DNA of 64,000 nucleotides from Hydrogenophaga sp. (GTDB lineage Bacteria > Pseudomonadota > Gammaproteobacteria > Burkholderiales > Burkholderiaceae_C), in assembly GCA_011391595.1 (NCBI GenBank), contig JAABQG010000002.1, positions 1 to 64,000 of the forward strand, given 5' to 3'. The notes beneath the pieces were generated by a model. The model ran no database searches. It worked only from the letters and a program-made list of their open reading frames with translations, and was not told the DNA's origin. A program made the position numbers and the translations under genes. This document shows, one piece after another, positions 41,368 to 49,002 of the stretch; position 1 is the first letter of the stretch, and the number at the start of each line of letters is the position of its first letter.

Positions 41368-42297
41368 TTAGACGCGGTCGATGATTTTTTCGCCGAACAG
41401 GCCCTGGGGCCGGAACAGCAGAAAGACGAGAGCCAGCACGTAGGCAAACCAGATTTCGATGCCACCGCCGACAAGTGGCCCCAGGTAGACCTCGGAGAGT
41501 TTCTCGCCCACGCCGATGATCAGTCCGCCAATGATGGCCCCCGGCACTGAAGTCAGGCCGCCCAGGATGATGACGGGCAGTGCGCGCAGGGCGACGGTTG
41601 TCAGGGAGAACTGCACACCCAGCTTGGAACCCCAGATAACTCCGGCGACCAGCGCCGTGATTCCTGCGACGAACCAGACGATGACCCAGATCTTGTTGAG
41701 CGGAATCCCGATGGACTGAGCCGCCTGGTGGTCATCAGCCACGGCGCGCAAGGCTCGGCCGGTACTGGTTTTCTGGAAAAACAGGGAAAGAACTGCCACG
41801 AGAAGCGCAGCCACACACGCTGCGTACACATCCTCCATATTGACCAGAACGCCACCCTGGAACACACCTTCGAGCAGGAAAACCGGCTCCTTCGGCATGC
41901 CGACGTCGATCTTGTAGATGTCGCTGCCGAAAATGGTCTGACCGAAGCCGTCGAGGAAGTAGGTGATACCGAGCGTGGCCATCAGGAGTGTCACACCTTC
42001 CTGGTTGACCAGGTGGCGCAACACCAGCCTTTCGATCAGCCAAGCCAGCGCGTACATGAGGACGGCGGCCAGCATGAATGCGATCAGGTTACCCAGGAAC
42101 TTGCTTTCCAGTCCCAGCCAGCCCGGCACCCACTCGGAGAAGCGGGCCATTGCCAGCGCGGCGAAAAGTACCATGGCACCCTGCGCGAAGTTGAATACGC
42201 CGGAGGCCTTGTAGATCAGCACAAAGCCGAGTGCCACCAGGGAATACAGCATGCCGGCCATGAGGCCACCCAAAAGGGCTTCAAGAAAAAATGCCAT
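41368..42297 (-). CDS. livH: LivH-type ABC transporter permease
   Basis: A 309-residue permease with about eight helices, beginning MAFFLEALLGGLMAGMLYSLVALGFVLIYKASGVFNFAQGAMVLFAALA, a LivH hallmark. The C-terminal part has GVIWGSKLGVQFSLTTVALRALPVIILGGLTSVPGAIIGGLIIGVGEKL, matching the conserved family loop. It is separated from livM by 17 bp and from livG by 12 bp, consistent with one operon. Confidence 0.94.
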   Translation of the reverse strand: MAFFLEALLGGLMAGMLYSLVALGFVLIYKASGVFNFAQGAMVLFAALAMARFSEWVPGWLGLESKFLGNLIAFMLAAVLMYALAWLIERLVLRHLVNQEGVTLLMATLGITYFLDGFGQTIFGSDIYKIDVGMPKEPVFLLEGVFQGGVLVNMEDVYAACVAALLVAVLSLFFQKTSTGRALRAVADDHQAAQSIGIPLNKIWVIVWFVAGITALVAGVIWGSKLGVQFSLTTVALRALPVIILGGLTSVPGAIIGGLIIGVGEKLSEVYLGPLVGGGIEIWFAYVLALVFLLFRPQGLFGEKIIDRV

Positions 42298-42309
42298 GTC
42301 GTCGTCTCC

Positions 42310-43092
42310 TCAGTGACTGGTGCCGAGGTAGGCACTGATCACGTCTTCGTTGCTGCGCACTTCTTCGGGTGTGCCGTCGCCGATCTTCTTGCCGTAGTCG
42401 AGCACGACCACCCTGTCGGAGATGTCCATCACCACGCCCATGTCGTGCTCGATCAGCACGATGGTGGAGCCGAATTCGTCGTTGACGTCCAGGACGAATC
42501 GGCACATGTCCTGCTTCTCCTCGACGTTCATGCCGGCCATCGGCTCGTCGAGCAGCAGCACTTGCGGCTCCATGGCCAGCGCGCGCCCGAGGTCCACCCG
42601 CTTTTGCAGGCCATAGGGCAGTTGCCCCACCGGCGTCTTGCGGAAGGCCTGGATCTCCAGAAAGTCGATGATGTGCTCGACGTACTCGCGGTGGCGGGTC
42701 TCTTCCTTTTCTGCAGGGCCGATGCGCAGGGCCTGCAGAAAGATGTTGCTCTTGATCTTGAGGTTGCGGCCGGTCATGATGTTGTCGATCACGCTCATGC
42801 CCTTGAACAGCGCCAGATTCTGGAAGGTGCGCGCCACGCCCATCTCGGCCACCTGGCGCGAGTTCATGTGGCTGAAGGTCTTGCCGCGGAAGGTGATGCT
42901 GCCCTCCTGCGGGGTGTAGACACCGTTGATGCAGTTGAGCATGGAGCTCTTGCCGGCGCCGTTCGGGCCGATGATGGCGCGGATCTCGTGCTCCTTCACA
43001 TTGAAGGAAATGTCGGTCAGGGCGTTGACGCCGCCGAACCGCAGGCTGATGTTGTTGACGTCCAGGATGACGTCGCCAATATTTTTGCTCAT
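42310..43092 (-). CDS. livG: LivG-type ABC transporter ATPase
   Basis: A 260-residue ATPase with Walker A GPNGAGKSS, the Q-loop in GVARTFQNLALF, the LPYGLQKRVDLGRALAMEPQVLLLDEPMAGMNVEE signature and Walker B, and switch His in LIEHDMG. The signature motif lacks the canonical LSGGQ (LPYGLQK), as is normal for LivG. It lies between the ligase gene (stop 43110) and livH. The ATG at 43092 is preferred; the frame upstream overlaps the ligase gene in another frame. Confidence 0.93.
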   Translation of the reverse strand: MSKNIGDVILDVNNISLRFGGVNALTDISFNVKEHEIRAIIGPNGAGKSSMLNCINGVYTPQEGSITFRGKTFSHMNSRQVAEMGVARTFQNLALFKGMSVIDNIMTGRNLKIKSNIFLQALRIGPAEKEETRHREYVEHIIDFLEIQAFRKTPVGQLPYGLQKRVDLGRALAMEPQVLLLDEPMAGMNVEEKQDMCRFVLDVNDEFGSTIVLIEHDMGVVMDISDRVVVLDYGKKIGDGTPEEVRSNEDVISAYLGTSH

Positions 43093-43109
43093 GATGCTTG
43101 CGTCATTTC

Positions 43110-45056
43110 TCAGGCGGCTGCTTTCACAGGGGCAAAGGTCTTTGCGTCGGAGATCTTCAGGGTGGCGCTCACGCTGCCGGAGCGGCCGTCCTCGAACTTC
43201 ACCACGGTCTCGATGAACTGCTCGGTCTTGCCGCCGTACAGCGCATCGACCAGCGGCTGGTACTTGTCTGCGATGAAGCCGCGGCGGACCTTGTTGGTGC
43301 GCGTCAGCTCGCCGTCGTCGGCGTCGAGTTCCTTGTGCAGCACCAGGAAGCGGCTGACCTGGCTGCCCGCCAGCAGCTCGTCGATCGACAGGTCGGCGTT
43401 GACCTTCTCGACGCACTCCTTGATCAGCTGGTAGACCTCGGGCTTCTGCGCCAGGTCGGTGTAGCCGGCGTAGGGCAGGTTCTGGCGCTCGGCCCAGTTG
43501 CCCACGGCGTCGAAGTCGATGTTGATCATCACGCAGACTTTCTCGCGCTGGTCGCCGTAGGCCACGACCTCCTTGATCTGCGGGAAGAACTTGAGCTTGT
43601 TCTCCACGTACTTGGGGGCAAACATGGCGCCGTCATTGTTGCCGCCCTTGATGCGGCCCACGTCTTTCACGCGGTCGATGATCTTCAGGTGGCCGTGCGC
43701 GTCCAGGAAGCCGGCGTCACTGGTGTGGTACCAGCCGTCGGCGGTCAGCACCTCGGCCGTGGCGGCCGGGTTCTTGTAGTACTCCTTGAGCAGGCCGGGC
43801 GACTTGACCAGGATCTCGCCGTCGTCGGCCACCTTGATCTCCACGCCGCGGCAAGGCACGCCCACGGTGTCGGCGCGCGCTTCGTTGTCGGGCTGCAGGC
43901 AGACGAACACGGCGGTCTCGGTGGAGCCATAGAGCTGCTTGAGGTTGATGCCGATGGAGCGGTAGAAGCTGAACAGGTCGGGGCCGATGGCCTCGCCCGC
44001 GGTGTAGGCCACACGCACCCGGCTCATGCCGAGGTTGTTGCGAAGCGGGCCGTAGACCATCAGGTTGCCCAGGGCATACAGAACGCTGTTGCCCAGGCCG
44101 ATGGACTTGCCGTCCATGCGCGTCGGCCCGACGCGTTTGGCCAGGTCCATGAAGAAATGGAACATCCGGCGCTTGAGTGCGCCCGCATCTTCCATGCGGA
44201 TCATCACGCTGGTGAGCAGGCCTTCAAACACCCGCGGCGGCGCGAAATAGTAGGTCGGGCCGATTTCCTTCAGGTCGATGGTGACGGTGGCCGCCGACTC
44301 GGGGCAGTTCACCACGTAGCCGCAGACCAGCCACTGCGCATAGCTGAAGATGTTCTGGCCGATCCACGCCGGCGGCAGGTAGGCCAGCACCTCCTCTTTG
44401 GGGCTCAGCTTGTCGAACTCGGCACCGGCCTGGCCCCGGTCGATCAGCGTGGCGTGCGTGTGCACCACGCCCTTGGGGTTGCCGGTGGTGCCCGAGGTGA
44501 AGAACATCGCCGCCACATCGGCGGGCTGGACCTTGTCGACCTCGCCCCGGAAAAACTCGGGGTGCTGCGTGGCAAAGACCTTGCCGGCGGCGATCAACTC
44601 GTCCAGCCCGGCCAGGCCGTTCTCGACATACTTGCGCAGGCCGCGCGGATCGTCAAAGAAGATGTGCGAGAGCTGCGGGCACTTCTCGCGCACCTCCAGC
44701 ATCTTGTCGACCTGCTCCTGGTCTTCCACCAGGGCGAAGCGCACGTCCGCGTTGGTGATCGGGAAGACGCATTCGGCGGCCACCGCATCCTGGTACAGCG
44801 GCACCGGAATCGCGCCGAGCGACTGCGCGGCGAGCATGGTGGCATACAGGCGCGGACGGTTGGCGCCCACGATGATGATGTGTTCGTGGCGTTGCAGGCC
44901 GGCCTGGTGCAGGCCGCAGGCAATCTGCTCCACCAGCGCGGCCATGTCAGCCCAGCTATGGGTTTGCCAGATGCCATATTCTTTTTCGCGCATGGCGGGC
45001 GCGCTGGCGCGCTCGGTGGCGTGTTTGAGCAGAAGTCGGGGGAACGTGGTCAACAT
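43110..45056 (-). CDS. long-chain-type acyl-CoA ligase heading the Liv operon
   Basis: A 648-residue AMP-binding protein. The P-loop is FFTSGTTGNPKGVVHTH; then LPPAWIGQNIFSYAQWL, LYGSTETAVFVC, GWYHTSDAGFLDAHGHLKIIDRVKD and a C-terminal domain with the LTRTNKVRRGFIADKY motif; the terminal Lys is in a SATLKI context. This resembles the group of long-chain-type or aryl-CoA ligases that head branched-chain ABC transporter operons in betaproteobacteria, where uptake is likely coupled to CoA activation. The operon start region has a Crp-type site centred at 45158.5. The ATG at 45056 is used. Confidence 0.88.
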   Translation of the reverse strand: MLTTFPRLLLKHATERASAPAMREKEYGIWQTHSWADMAALVEQIACGLHQAGLQRHEHIIIVGANRPRLYATMLAAQSLGAIPVPLYQDAVAAECVFPITNADVRFALVEDQEQVDKMLEVREKCPQLSHIFFDDPRGLRKYVENGLAGLDELIAAGKVFATQHPEFFRGEVDKVQPADVAAMFFTSGTTGNPKGVVHTHATLIDRGQAGAEFDKLSPKEEVLAYLPPAWIGQNIFSYAQWLVCGYVVNCPESAATVTIDLKEIGPTYYFAPPRVFEGLLTSVMIRMEDAGALKRRMFHFFMDLAKRVGPTRMDGKSIGLGNSVLYALGNLMVYGPLRNNLGMSRVRVAYTAGEAIGPDLFSFYRSIGINLKQLYGSTETAVFVCLQPDNEARADTVGVPCRGVEIKVADDGEILVKSPGLLKEYYKNPAATAEVLTADGWYHTSDAGFLDAHGHLKIIDRVKDVGRIKGGNNDGAMFAPKYVENKLKFFPQIKEVVAYGDQREKVCVMINIDFDAVGNWAERQNLPYAGYTDLAQKPEVYQLIKECVEKVNADLSIDELLAGSQVSRFLVLHKELDADDGELTRTNKVRRGFIADKYQPLVDALYGGKTEQFIETVVKFEDGRSGSVSATLKISDAKTFAPVKAAA

Positions 45057-45123
45057 TGCCGGTACCTTGTCTCCAATTTCGAGCCGCCCCGAAATAGAAA
45101 TCCGGGTTCGCTGTTGTGCCCTG

Positions 45124-45168
45124 AATGTAGGCCGGCATTTGACGTCTTGTTGTCGTTTCGACGACAAT
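45124..45168. promoter_or_regulatory. divergent promoter region with Crp/Fnr-type operator
   Basis: TTGTCGT-N4-ACGACAA at 45150-45167 is a perfect 7-bp inverted repeat. On the minus strand a TACATT (-10) lies at 45129-45124, so the predicted start near 45117 is 41.5 bp from the operator centre, the spacing of a class II activator site. On the plus strand TTGACG (45139-45144) and GACAAT (45163-45168) form a possible promoter for the regulator gene that the operator would cover, suggesting autorepression. Both are inferences from spacing. Confidence 0.65.
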
Positions 45169-45220
45169 CTTCGGGTGTGTTCTCTCAGGACTTTCCCTAA
45201 TACGGCGTCCATTCCCCGTC

Positions 45221-45928
45221 ATGAACCCCGAAACGTCCCTGCACCAGCGTCGCCGCCTGCCGCGTCGCGAAGAACTGGAAGGCATCCCCTGGCTGGCGCT
45301 GCTGCAGCCGCTTGAGCGCGAACGCGCGGTGGAGGAGCTGCGCATGGGTGACGCACAGGCCGGCGACTACGTGTGCCGCATCGGTCGTCCCATCACCTAC
45401 TGGTTCGGCGTCGTCGAAGGGTTGCTGAAAATGAGCAGCGACAACGCCGAGGGCCAGACCATGACCTTCACCGGGGTGCCCCCTGGCGGCTGGTTCGGCG
45501 AGGGCACGGCGCTCAAGCGCGAGGTCTATCGTTACAACATCCAGGCCCTGCGCAAGAGCGTCGTAGCCGGCCTGCCGGTGGACACCTTCCACTGGCTGCT
45601 GGACCATTCCATCGGCTTCAACCGTTTCGTGATGAACCAGCTCAACGAGCGGCTCGGGCAGTTCATTGCCGCGCGCGAGATCGACCGCATGAACAAGCCG
45701 GAACTGCGCGTGGCGCGCAACCTGGCCTCGCTGTTCAACCCGGTGCTCTACCCCGGTGTGGGCGAGGTGTTGCGCATCACGCAGCAGGAGCTGGCTTATC
45801 TGGTGGGCCTGTCGCGGCAGCGCGTGAACGAGGCGCTGACTGCGCTGGCGGCCCGGGGGCTGATCCGCGTCGAATACGGCGGCCTGCGCGTGCTGGACCT
45901 CGCGGGGCTACGGTCGGGTGAATTTTGA
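45221..45928 (+). CDS. Crp/Fnr-family regulator of the acyl-CoA ligase/Liv operon
   Basis: A 235-residue regulator. The N-terminal cNMP-type beta roll (residues ~40-130) includes GDYVCRIGRPITYWFGVVEGLLKM and PPGGWFGEGTALKREVYRYNIQALRKS. A dimerisation helix follows, then an HTH (ITQQELAYLVGLSRQRVNEALTALAARGLIRVEYGG). It lacks the four Cys ligands of Fnr and the cAMP-binding R-S motif of true Crp, so it probably senses another small molecule, perhaps an acyl-CoA or organic acid. It is divergent from the ligase gene and has the operator between them. Confidence 0.93.
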   Translation: MNPETSLHQRRRLPRREELEGIPWLALLQPLERERAVEELRMGDAQAGDYVCRIGRPITYWFGVVEGLLKMSSDNAEGQTMTFTGVPPGGWFGEGTALKREVYRYNIQALRKSVVAGLPVDTFHWLLDHSIGFNRFVMNQLNERLGQFIAAREIDRMNKPELRVARNLASLFNPVLYPGVGEVLRITQQELAYLVGLSRQRVNEALTALAARGLIRVEYGGLRVLDLAGLRSGEF

Positions 45929-45996
45929 TGGCTGAAGTGGCATCCTTTGCGCGTCGCATGGCGCGGGGGTGCGGTTCTTCGGGTGGGCTCAGCGGC

Positions 45997-47082
45997 TCAC
46001 GGCGCGCCGGCTGCGGACGGGCGGCGAATCATCACCACCACCAGCGTCACCACGGTCAGCGGCACGACAAAGCCCAGCATCACGCCTGAGAAAGCTTGCA
46101 GCGCGTCGTGCTGCTGCGCCGCCAGGATCAGGTAGGCCACGTAGGCAAGGTAGTAGCCGAGGAAGACGCCGCCTTCCCAGCGCGCGATCTCGCGGCCGGT
46201 CATGAAAACCGGCAGGCAGGCCAGCGCCACCGCCAGCATCACCCAGATATCGAAGGCCAGCAGCGATGGCGCGATGGCCAGGCCCAGGTCGCCCGATACC
46301 AGCCCCGTCAGTCCCAGGCAGCCCAGGATGTTGAACGTGTTGCTGCCGACGACGTTGCCCACGGCGATGTCGCGTTCCCCCTTGAACGCGGCCGTGACGC
46401 TGGTGGCCACCTCGGGCATGCTGGTGCCGGCGGCGACGATGGTCAGGCCGATGACGAGGTCGCTCACGCCCATGGCCTTGGCGAAACTGACCGCGGCCTG
46501 GACCAGGAAGTCCGAACCGAACACCAGCGCCACCAGGCCGGCGGCGATCAGGCCGATCTGTGCCGCCCAGTGGCTGTCCCAGGCGCCGGCCTCGGCGGGG
46601 TGAATCTCCCCGGCGAAATCGTCCTTCGCAGCCTGGGTCTCGCGGCGCGACTGAACGACCAGGAAGACCGTATAGGCCACCATCAGCGCGAACAGGAAGC
46701 CCCCATCCAGGGCCGAGATCTGGCCATCCAGCGACAGCGCCAGCAGCAGCAGGCTTGCGCCCAGCATGATCGGCACCTCCTGCCGGATCAGCTGGATGTT
46801 GACCACCAGCGGCGCGATCAGGGCACTGATGCCCAGGATGAACAGCACATTGAAGATGTTGCTGCCCACCACGTTGCCGATGGCGATGTCGGTCTTGCCG
46901 TCGAGCACCGCGCCGACGCTCACCGCGAGCTCGGGCGCGCTGGTGCCGAAGGCGACGATGGTGAGTCCGACAACCAGCGGGCTGATGCCGAACGACATCG
47001 CCAGCTTGGACGCGCCGCGCACCAGCAAGTTCGCGCCGATGACCAGAAGGATCAGGCCGCCGAGAAACATGAGCAAGTTCAT
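45997..47082 (-). CDS. CaCA-family calcium/cation antiporter (YrbG-like)
   Basis: A 361-residue protein with ten predicted helices in two inverted halves. Each half carries the alpha-repeat motif: GTSAPELAVSVGAVLDGKTDIAIGNVVGSNIFN and GTSMPEVATSVTAAFKGERDIAVGNVVGSNTFN. The GNxxGSN and PE motifs bind Na+/Ca2+ in this family. It likely exchanges Ca2+ for Na+ or H+. It converges on the Crp-type gene. Four tandem GCTACAA copies lie just upstream of its start. Confidence 0.95.
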   Translation of the reverse strand: MNLLMFLGGLILLVIGANLLVRGASKLAMSFGISPLVVGLTIVAFGTSAPELAVSVGAVLDGKTDIAIGNVVGSNIFNVLFILGISALIAPLVVNIQLIRQEVPIMLGASLLLLALSLDGQISALDGGFLFALMVAYTVFLVVQSRRETQAAKDDFAGEIHPAEAGAWDSHWAAQIGLIAAGLVALVFGSDFLVQAAVSFAKAMGVSDLVIGLTIVAAGTSMPEVATSVTAAFKGERDIAVGNVVGSNTFNILGCLGLTGLVSGDLGLAIAPSLLAFDIWVMLAVALACLPVFMTGREIARWEGGVFLGYYLAYVAYLILAAQQHDALQAFSGVMLGFVVPLTVVTLVVVMIRRPSAAGAP

Positions 47083-47096
47083 GATCGGGTAGTGTA

Positions 47097-47124
47097 GCTA
47101 CAAGCTACAAGCTACAAGCTACAA
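47097..47124 (+). repeat. tandem GCTACAA repeat, four copies
   Basis: GCTACAA occurs four times without mismatch at 47097-47124, upstream of the antiporter gene start. A short slippage-prone array; no phase variation can be claimed because it is not inside a gene. Confidence 0.85.
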
Positions 47125-47230
47125 GCGCCTTCGCGTCGCAGGCTTCCGCGCAGCACGAAGCGAAGACAGGCACGGGTTCTCCGGCTTCAGTGCAGCCTTC
47201 GCGTCGCGCCAGAGAGGGCCGGCATGGTCG

Positions 47231-47644
47231 TCACGCGGCTGTCTGTAGGGCCGGCTTGGGCTGGGAACCGCGGCCGCGGCCGCGCCACATCGCCACCAGC
47301 AAATGCAGCCCCGCCCCCGACAAGACAATCAGCACGCTGCCGAGGCCCCAGATCACCCAGGCCGCGAGGGTCAGGCCGCCGGCCAGCGCCGGTGCGGCAA
47401 GAAGGAGACCCTCGACGACCGGCGTCAGGCCCGACAGCAAAGAGGTCATGGCCTGCACGATCTCCGGCGGCACCCAGGTGGCCAGCCAGCCTGGCAGATG
47501 AAAGCCGTCGATGCCTGATGGGGCGCCTGCCAACGATCCTGCATTCGAGACCGCCCACATGGCAGCGGCATGCGCCGCCCAGGCTGCCAGCGACCAAAGT
47601 GCAAGAAGGCTGAAGACCAAAAACCAGCTGAGCGCGTAGAACAT
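47231..47644 (-). CDS. small membrane protein of unknown function
   Basis: A 137-residue hydrophobic protein with three or four membrane helices (FYALSWFLVFSLLALWSLAAWAAHAAAMWAV, TLAAWVIWGLGSVLIVLSGAGLHLLVAMW and a weaker central pair) and a basic C-terminal tail, RGRGRGSQPKP. It has no motif I recognise. Codon use is like its neighbours, so I take it as a real but uncharacterised gene. It lies on the minus strand between the antiporter and the crp remnant. Confidence 0.65.
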   Translation of the reverse strand: MFYALSWFLVFSLLALWSLAAWAAHAAAMWAVSNAGSLAGAPSGIDGFHLPGWLATWVPPEIVQAMTSLLSGLTPVVEGLLLAAPALAGGLTLAAWVIWGLGSVLIVLSGAGLHLLVAMWRGRGRGSQPKPALQTAA

Positions 47645-47689
47645 GTTCGATTCGTCCTGGGTGAGTAAGAACAGGCGCTAGTATTCAGC

Positions 47690-47875
47690 GCGGAAGGAAA
47701 CGAATAAACCAGTTGCAGACAGACTTGGATTCCTGTTTTTCCGAGGTGTGAGATGGTCGTCTGACCCTGATTTCCGCGGATGTGGGCTCGCGCGAGATCG
47801 ACCGCATGAACAAGCCCGGACTGCGGTTGCTGAACGTCTCCGGGCGGCGTTCCCGCAGGTTTTGATGGTCAAATA
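47690..47875 (+). pseudogene. remnant of a Crp/Fnr-family gene
   Basis: Bases 47788-47829 (GCGCGCGAGATCGACCGCAT, then GAACAAGCCCGGACTGCG) are nearly identical to part of the intact regulator at 45673-45712 (GCGCGCGAGATCGACCGCAT, GAACAAGCCGGAACTGCG). The upstream portion also shows a shorter match to the same gene (AACCAGTTGCAGACAGACTTG versus AACCAGCTCAACGAGCGGCTC). Stops and frame breaks interrupt it. It is a degraded paralogue or a duplicated scrap. Confidence 0.7.
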
Positions 47876-47925
47876 GGCCTCTCCCCAGCGTCAAATGGTC
47901 GCTGACAGCTACAGAAGTAATAGTT
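47870..47925 (+). repeat. interspersed repeat, copy 8 (upstream of the pseudouridine synthase)
   Basis: AAATAGGCCTCTCCCCAGCG, TCAAATGGTCGCTGAC and AGCTACAGAAGTAATAG match the family. Its end carries AGAAG at 47912-47916, which sits at ribosome-binding distance from the start of the following gene. Confidence 0.8.
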
Positions 47926-47926
47926 G

Positions 47927-48874
47927 ATGACGATGCAAAAACCACCCGCGCGCACGCCTGTCGTGCCGGCCCCCGCGGCATCCGGTCCCTCCGGCGCCGT
48001 CCGGCGCGCACCCCTGCCGGCAGGCACCGTCACGCGAGTGGCCGGCCCCACCGACACGATCCGCCTGAACAAGCGCATGGCCGAGCGCGGGCTTTGCTCC
48101 CGCCGCGAGGCCGACGACTGGATTGCCAAGGGCTGGGTCAAGGTCAATGGCGAGGTCGCGCCCATGGGGCTGCAGGTCAAGCCGACCGACCGCATCGAGA
48201 TCGACAAAAAGGCCGAAGGCCAGCAGGCCACGCAGGTCACCATCCTGCTCAACAAGCCGATGGGCTATGTCAGTGGCCAGGCGGAGGACGGCCACGAGCC
48301 CGCCGTGACGCTGTTCACCGCGCAAAACCGCTGGCGTGACGACAATGCGCGCTTCTTTTTCCACCCCTCGCAGCTGCGCGGCCTGGCGCCGGCCGGGCGG
48401 CTCGACATCGACTCCATCGGCCTGCTCGTGCTCACGCAGGACGGACGGGTGGCGCGCCAGTTGATCGGCGAGGACTCGGTGATGGAGAAGGAATATTTGG
48501 TGCGCGTGAGCTACCTGGGCACCGGCGAACCCACGCGCGGCAGTGACGAGCGCCCCGGCGCGCTGCGCACCATCCATGAGAACGACCCCGTGACCACCAA
48601 TGTGCAGGCCGTGTTCCCACCCGCGATGCTGGCGCGCCTGCGCCACGGCCTCTCCCTTGACGGCCAGGCGCTCAAGCCCGCCCAGGTCGATTGGCAAAAC
48701 CCCGAGCAGCTGCGCTTTGTGCTGACCGAGGGCAAGAAACGTCAGATCCGCCGCATGTGCGAACTGGTCGGCCTGAAGGTCGTGGGGCTCAAGCGCGTGC
48801 GCATCGGGCGCGTGATGCTGGGCAAGCTGCCGGTGGGGCAGTGGCGCTACCTGGCGCCGCATGAGCGGTTCTGA
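47927..48874 (+). CDS. RluB/RluF-family rRNA pseudouridine synthase
   Basis: A 315-residue enzyme of the RsuA/RluB/RluE/RluF group. A Pro/Ala-rich N-terminal extension (about 40 residues) precedes the S4 RNA-binding domain (RLNKRMAERGLCSRREADDWIAKGWVKVNGEVAP). The catalytic domain has the motif GRLDIDSIGLLVLTQDG, with the catalytic aspartate, and the C-terminal EGKKRQIRRMCELVGLKVVGLKRVRIGRVMLG. The RluF-type KKRQIRRM motif supports 23S rRNA modification. The start lies within 5 bp of a repeat; ATGs at 47927 and 47933 are both possible. Confidence 0.92.
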   Translation: MTMQKPPARTPVVPAPAASGPSGAVRRAPLPAGTVTRVAGPTDTIRLNKRMAERGLCSRREADDWIAKGWVKVNGEVAPMGLQVKPTDRIEIDKKAEGQQATQVTILLNKPMGYVSGQAEDGHEPAVTLFTAQNRWRDDNARFFFHPSQLRGLAPAGRLDIDSIGLLVLTQDGRVARQLIGEDSVMEKEYLVRVSYLGTGEPTRGSDERPGALRTIHENDPVTTNVQAVFPPAMLARLRHGLSLDGQALKPAQVDWQNPEQLRFVLTEGKKRQIRRMCELVGLKVVGLKRVRIGRVMLGKLPVGQWRYLAPHERF

Positions 48875-49002
48875 GGGGCGGGCGTGAGGCGGCACGGGGC
48901 CAGCGGCACGCCGCGGCTCTGGGGGCCGCTCTCTAACCGGAGTGCCATTTCCTGCTGAAAATGACCCGTCGGTCCCGGCTCCTGTTCCGCGACGGCCACT
49001 CC

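Noticed and set aside
41728-43434. A 568-residue plus-strand frame opposite livH/livG
   Set aside because: Shadow of conserved ABC transporter genes with normal motifs on the minus strand.
43098-45200. A 700-residue plus-strand frame antisense to the acyl-CoA ligase
   Set aside because: The opposite strand carries clear AMP-binding motifs. The antisense frame is rich in His, Gly, Leu and Val repeats that are typical of mirror frames.
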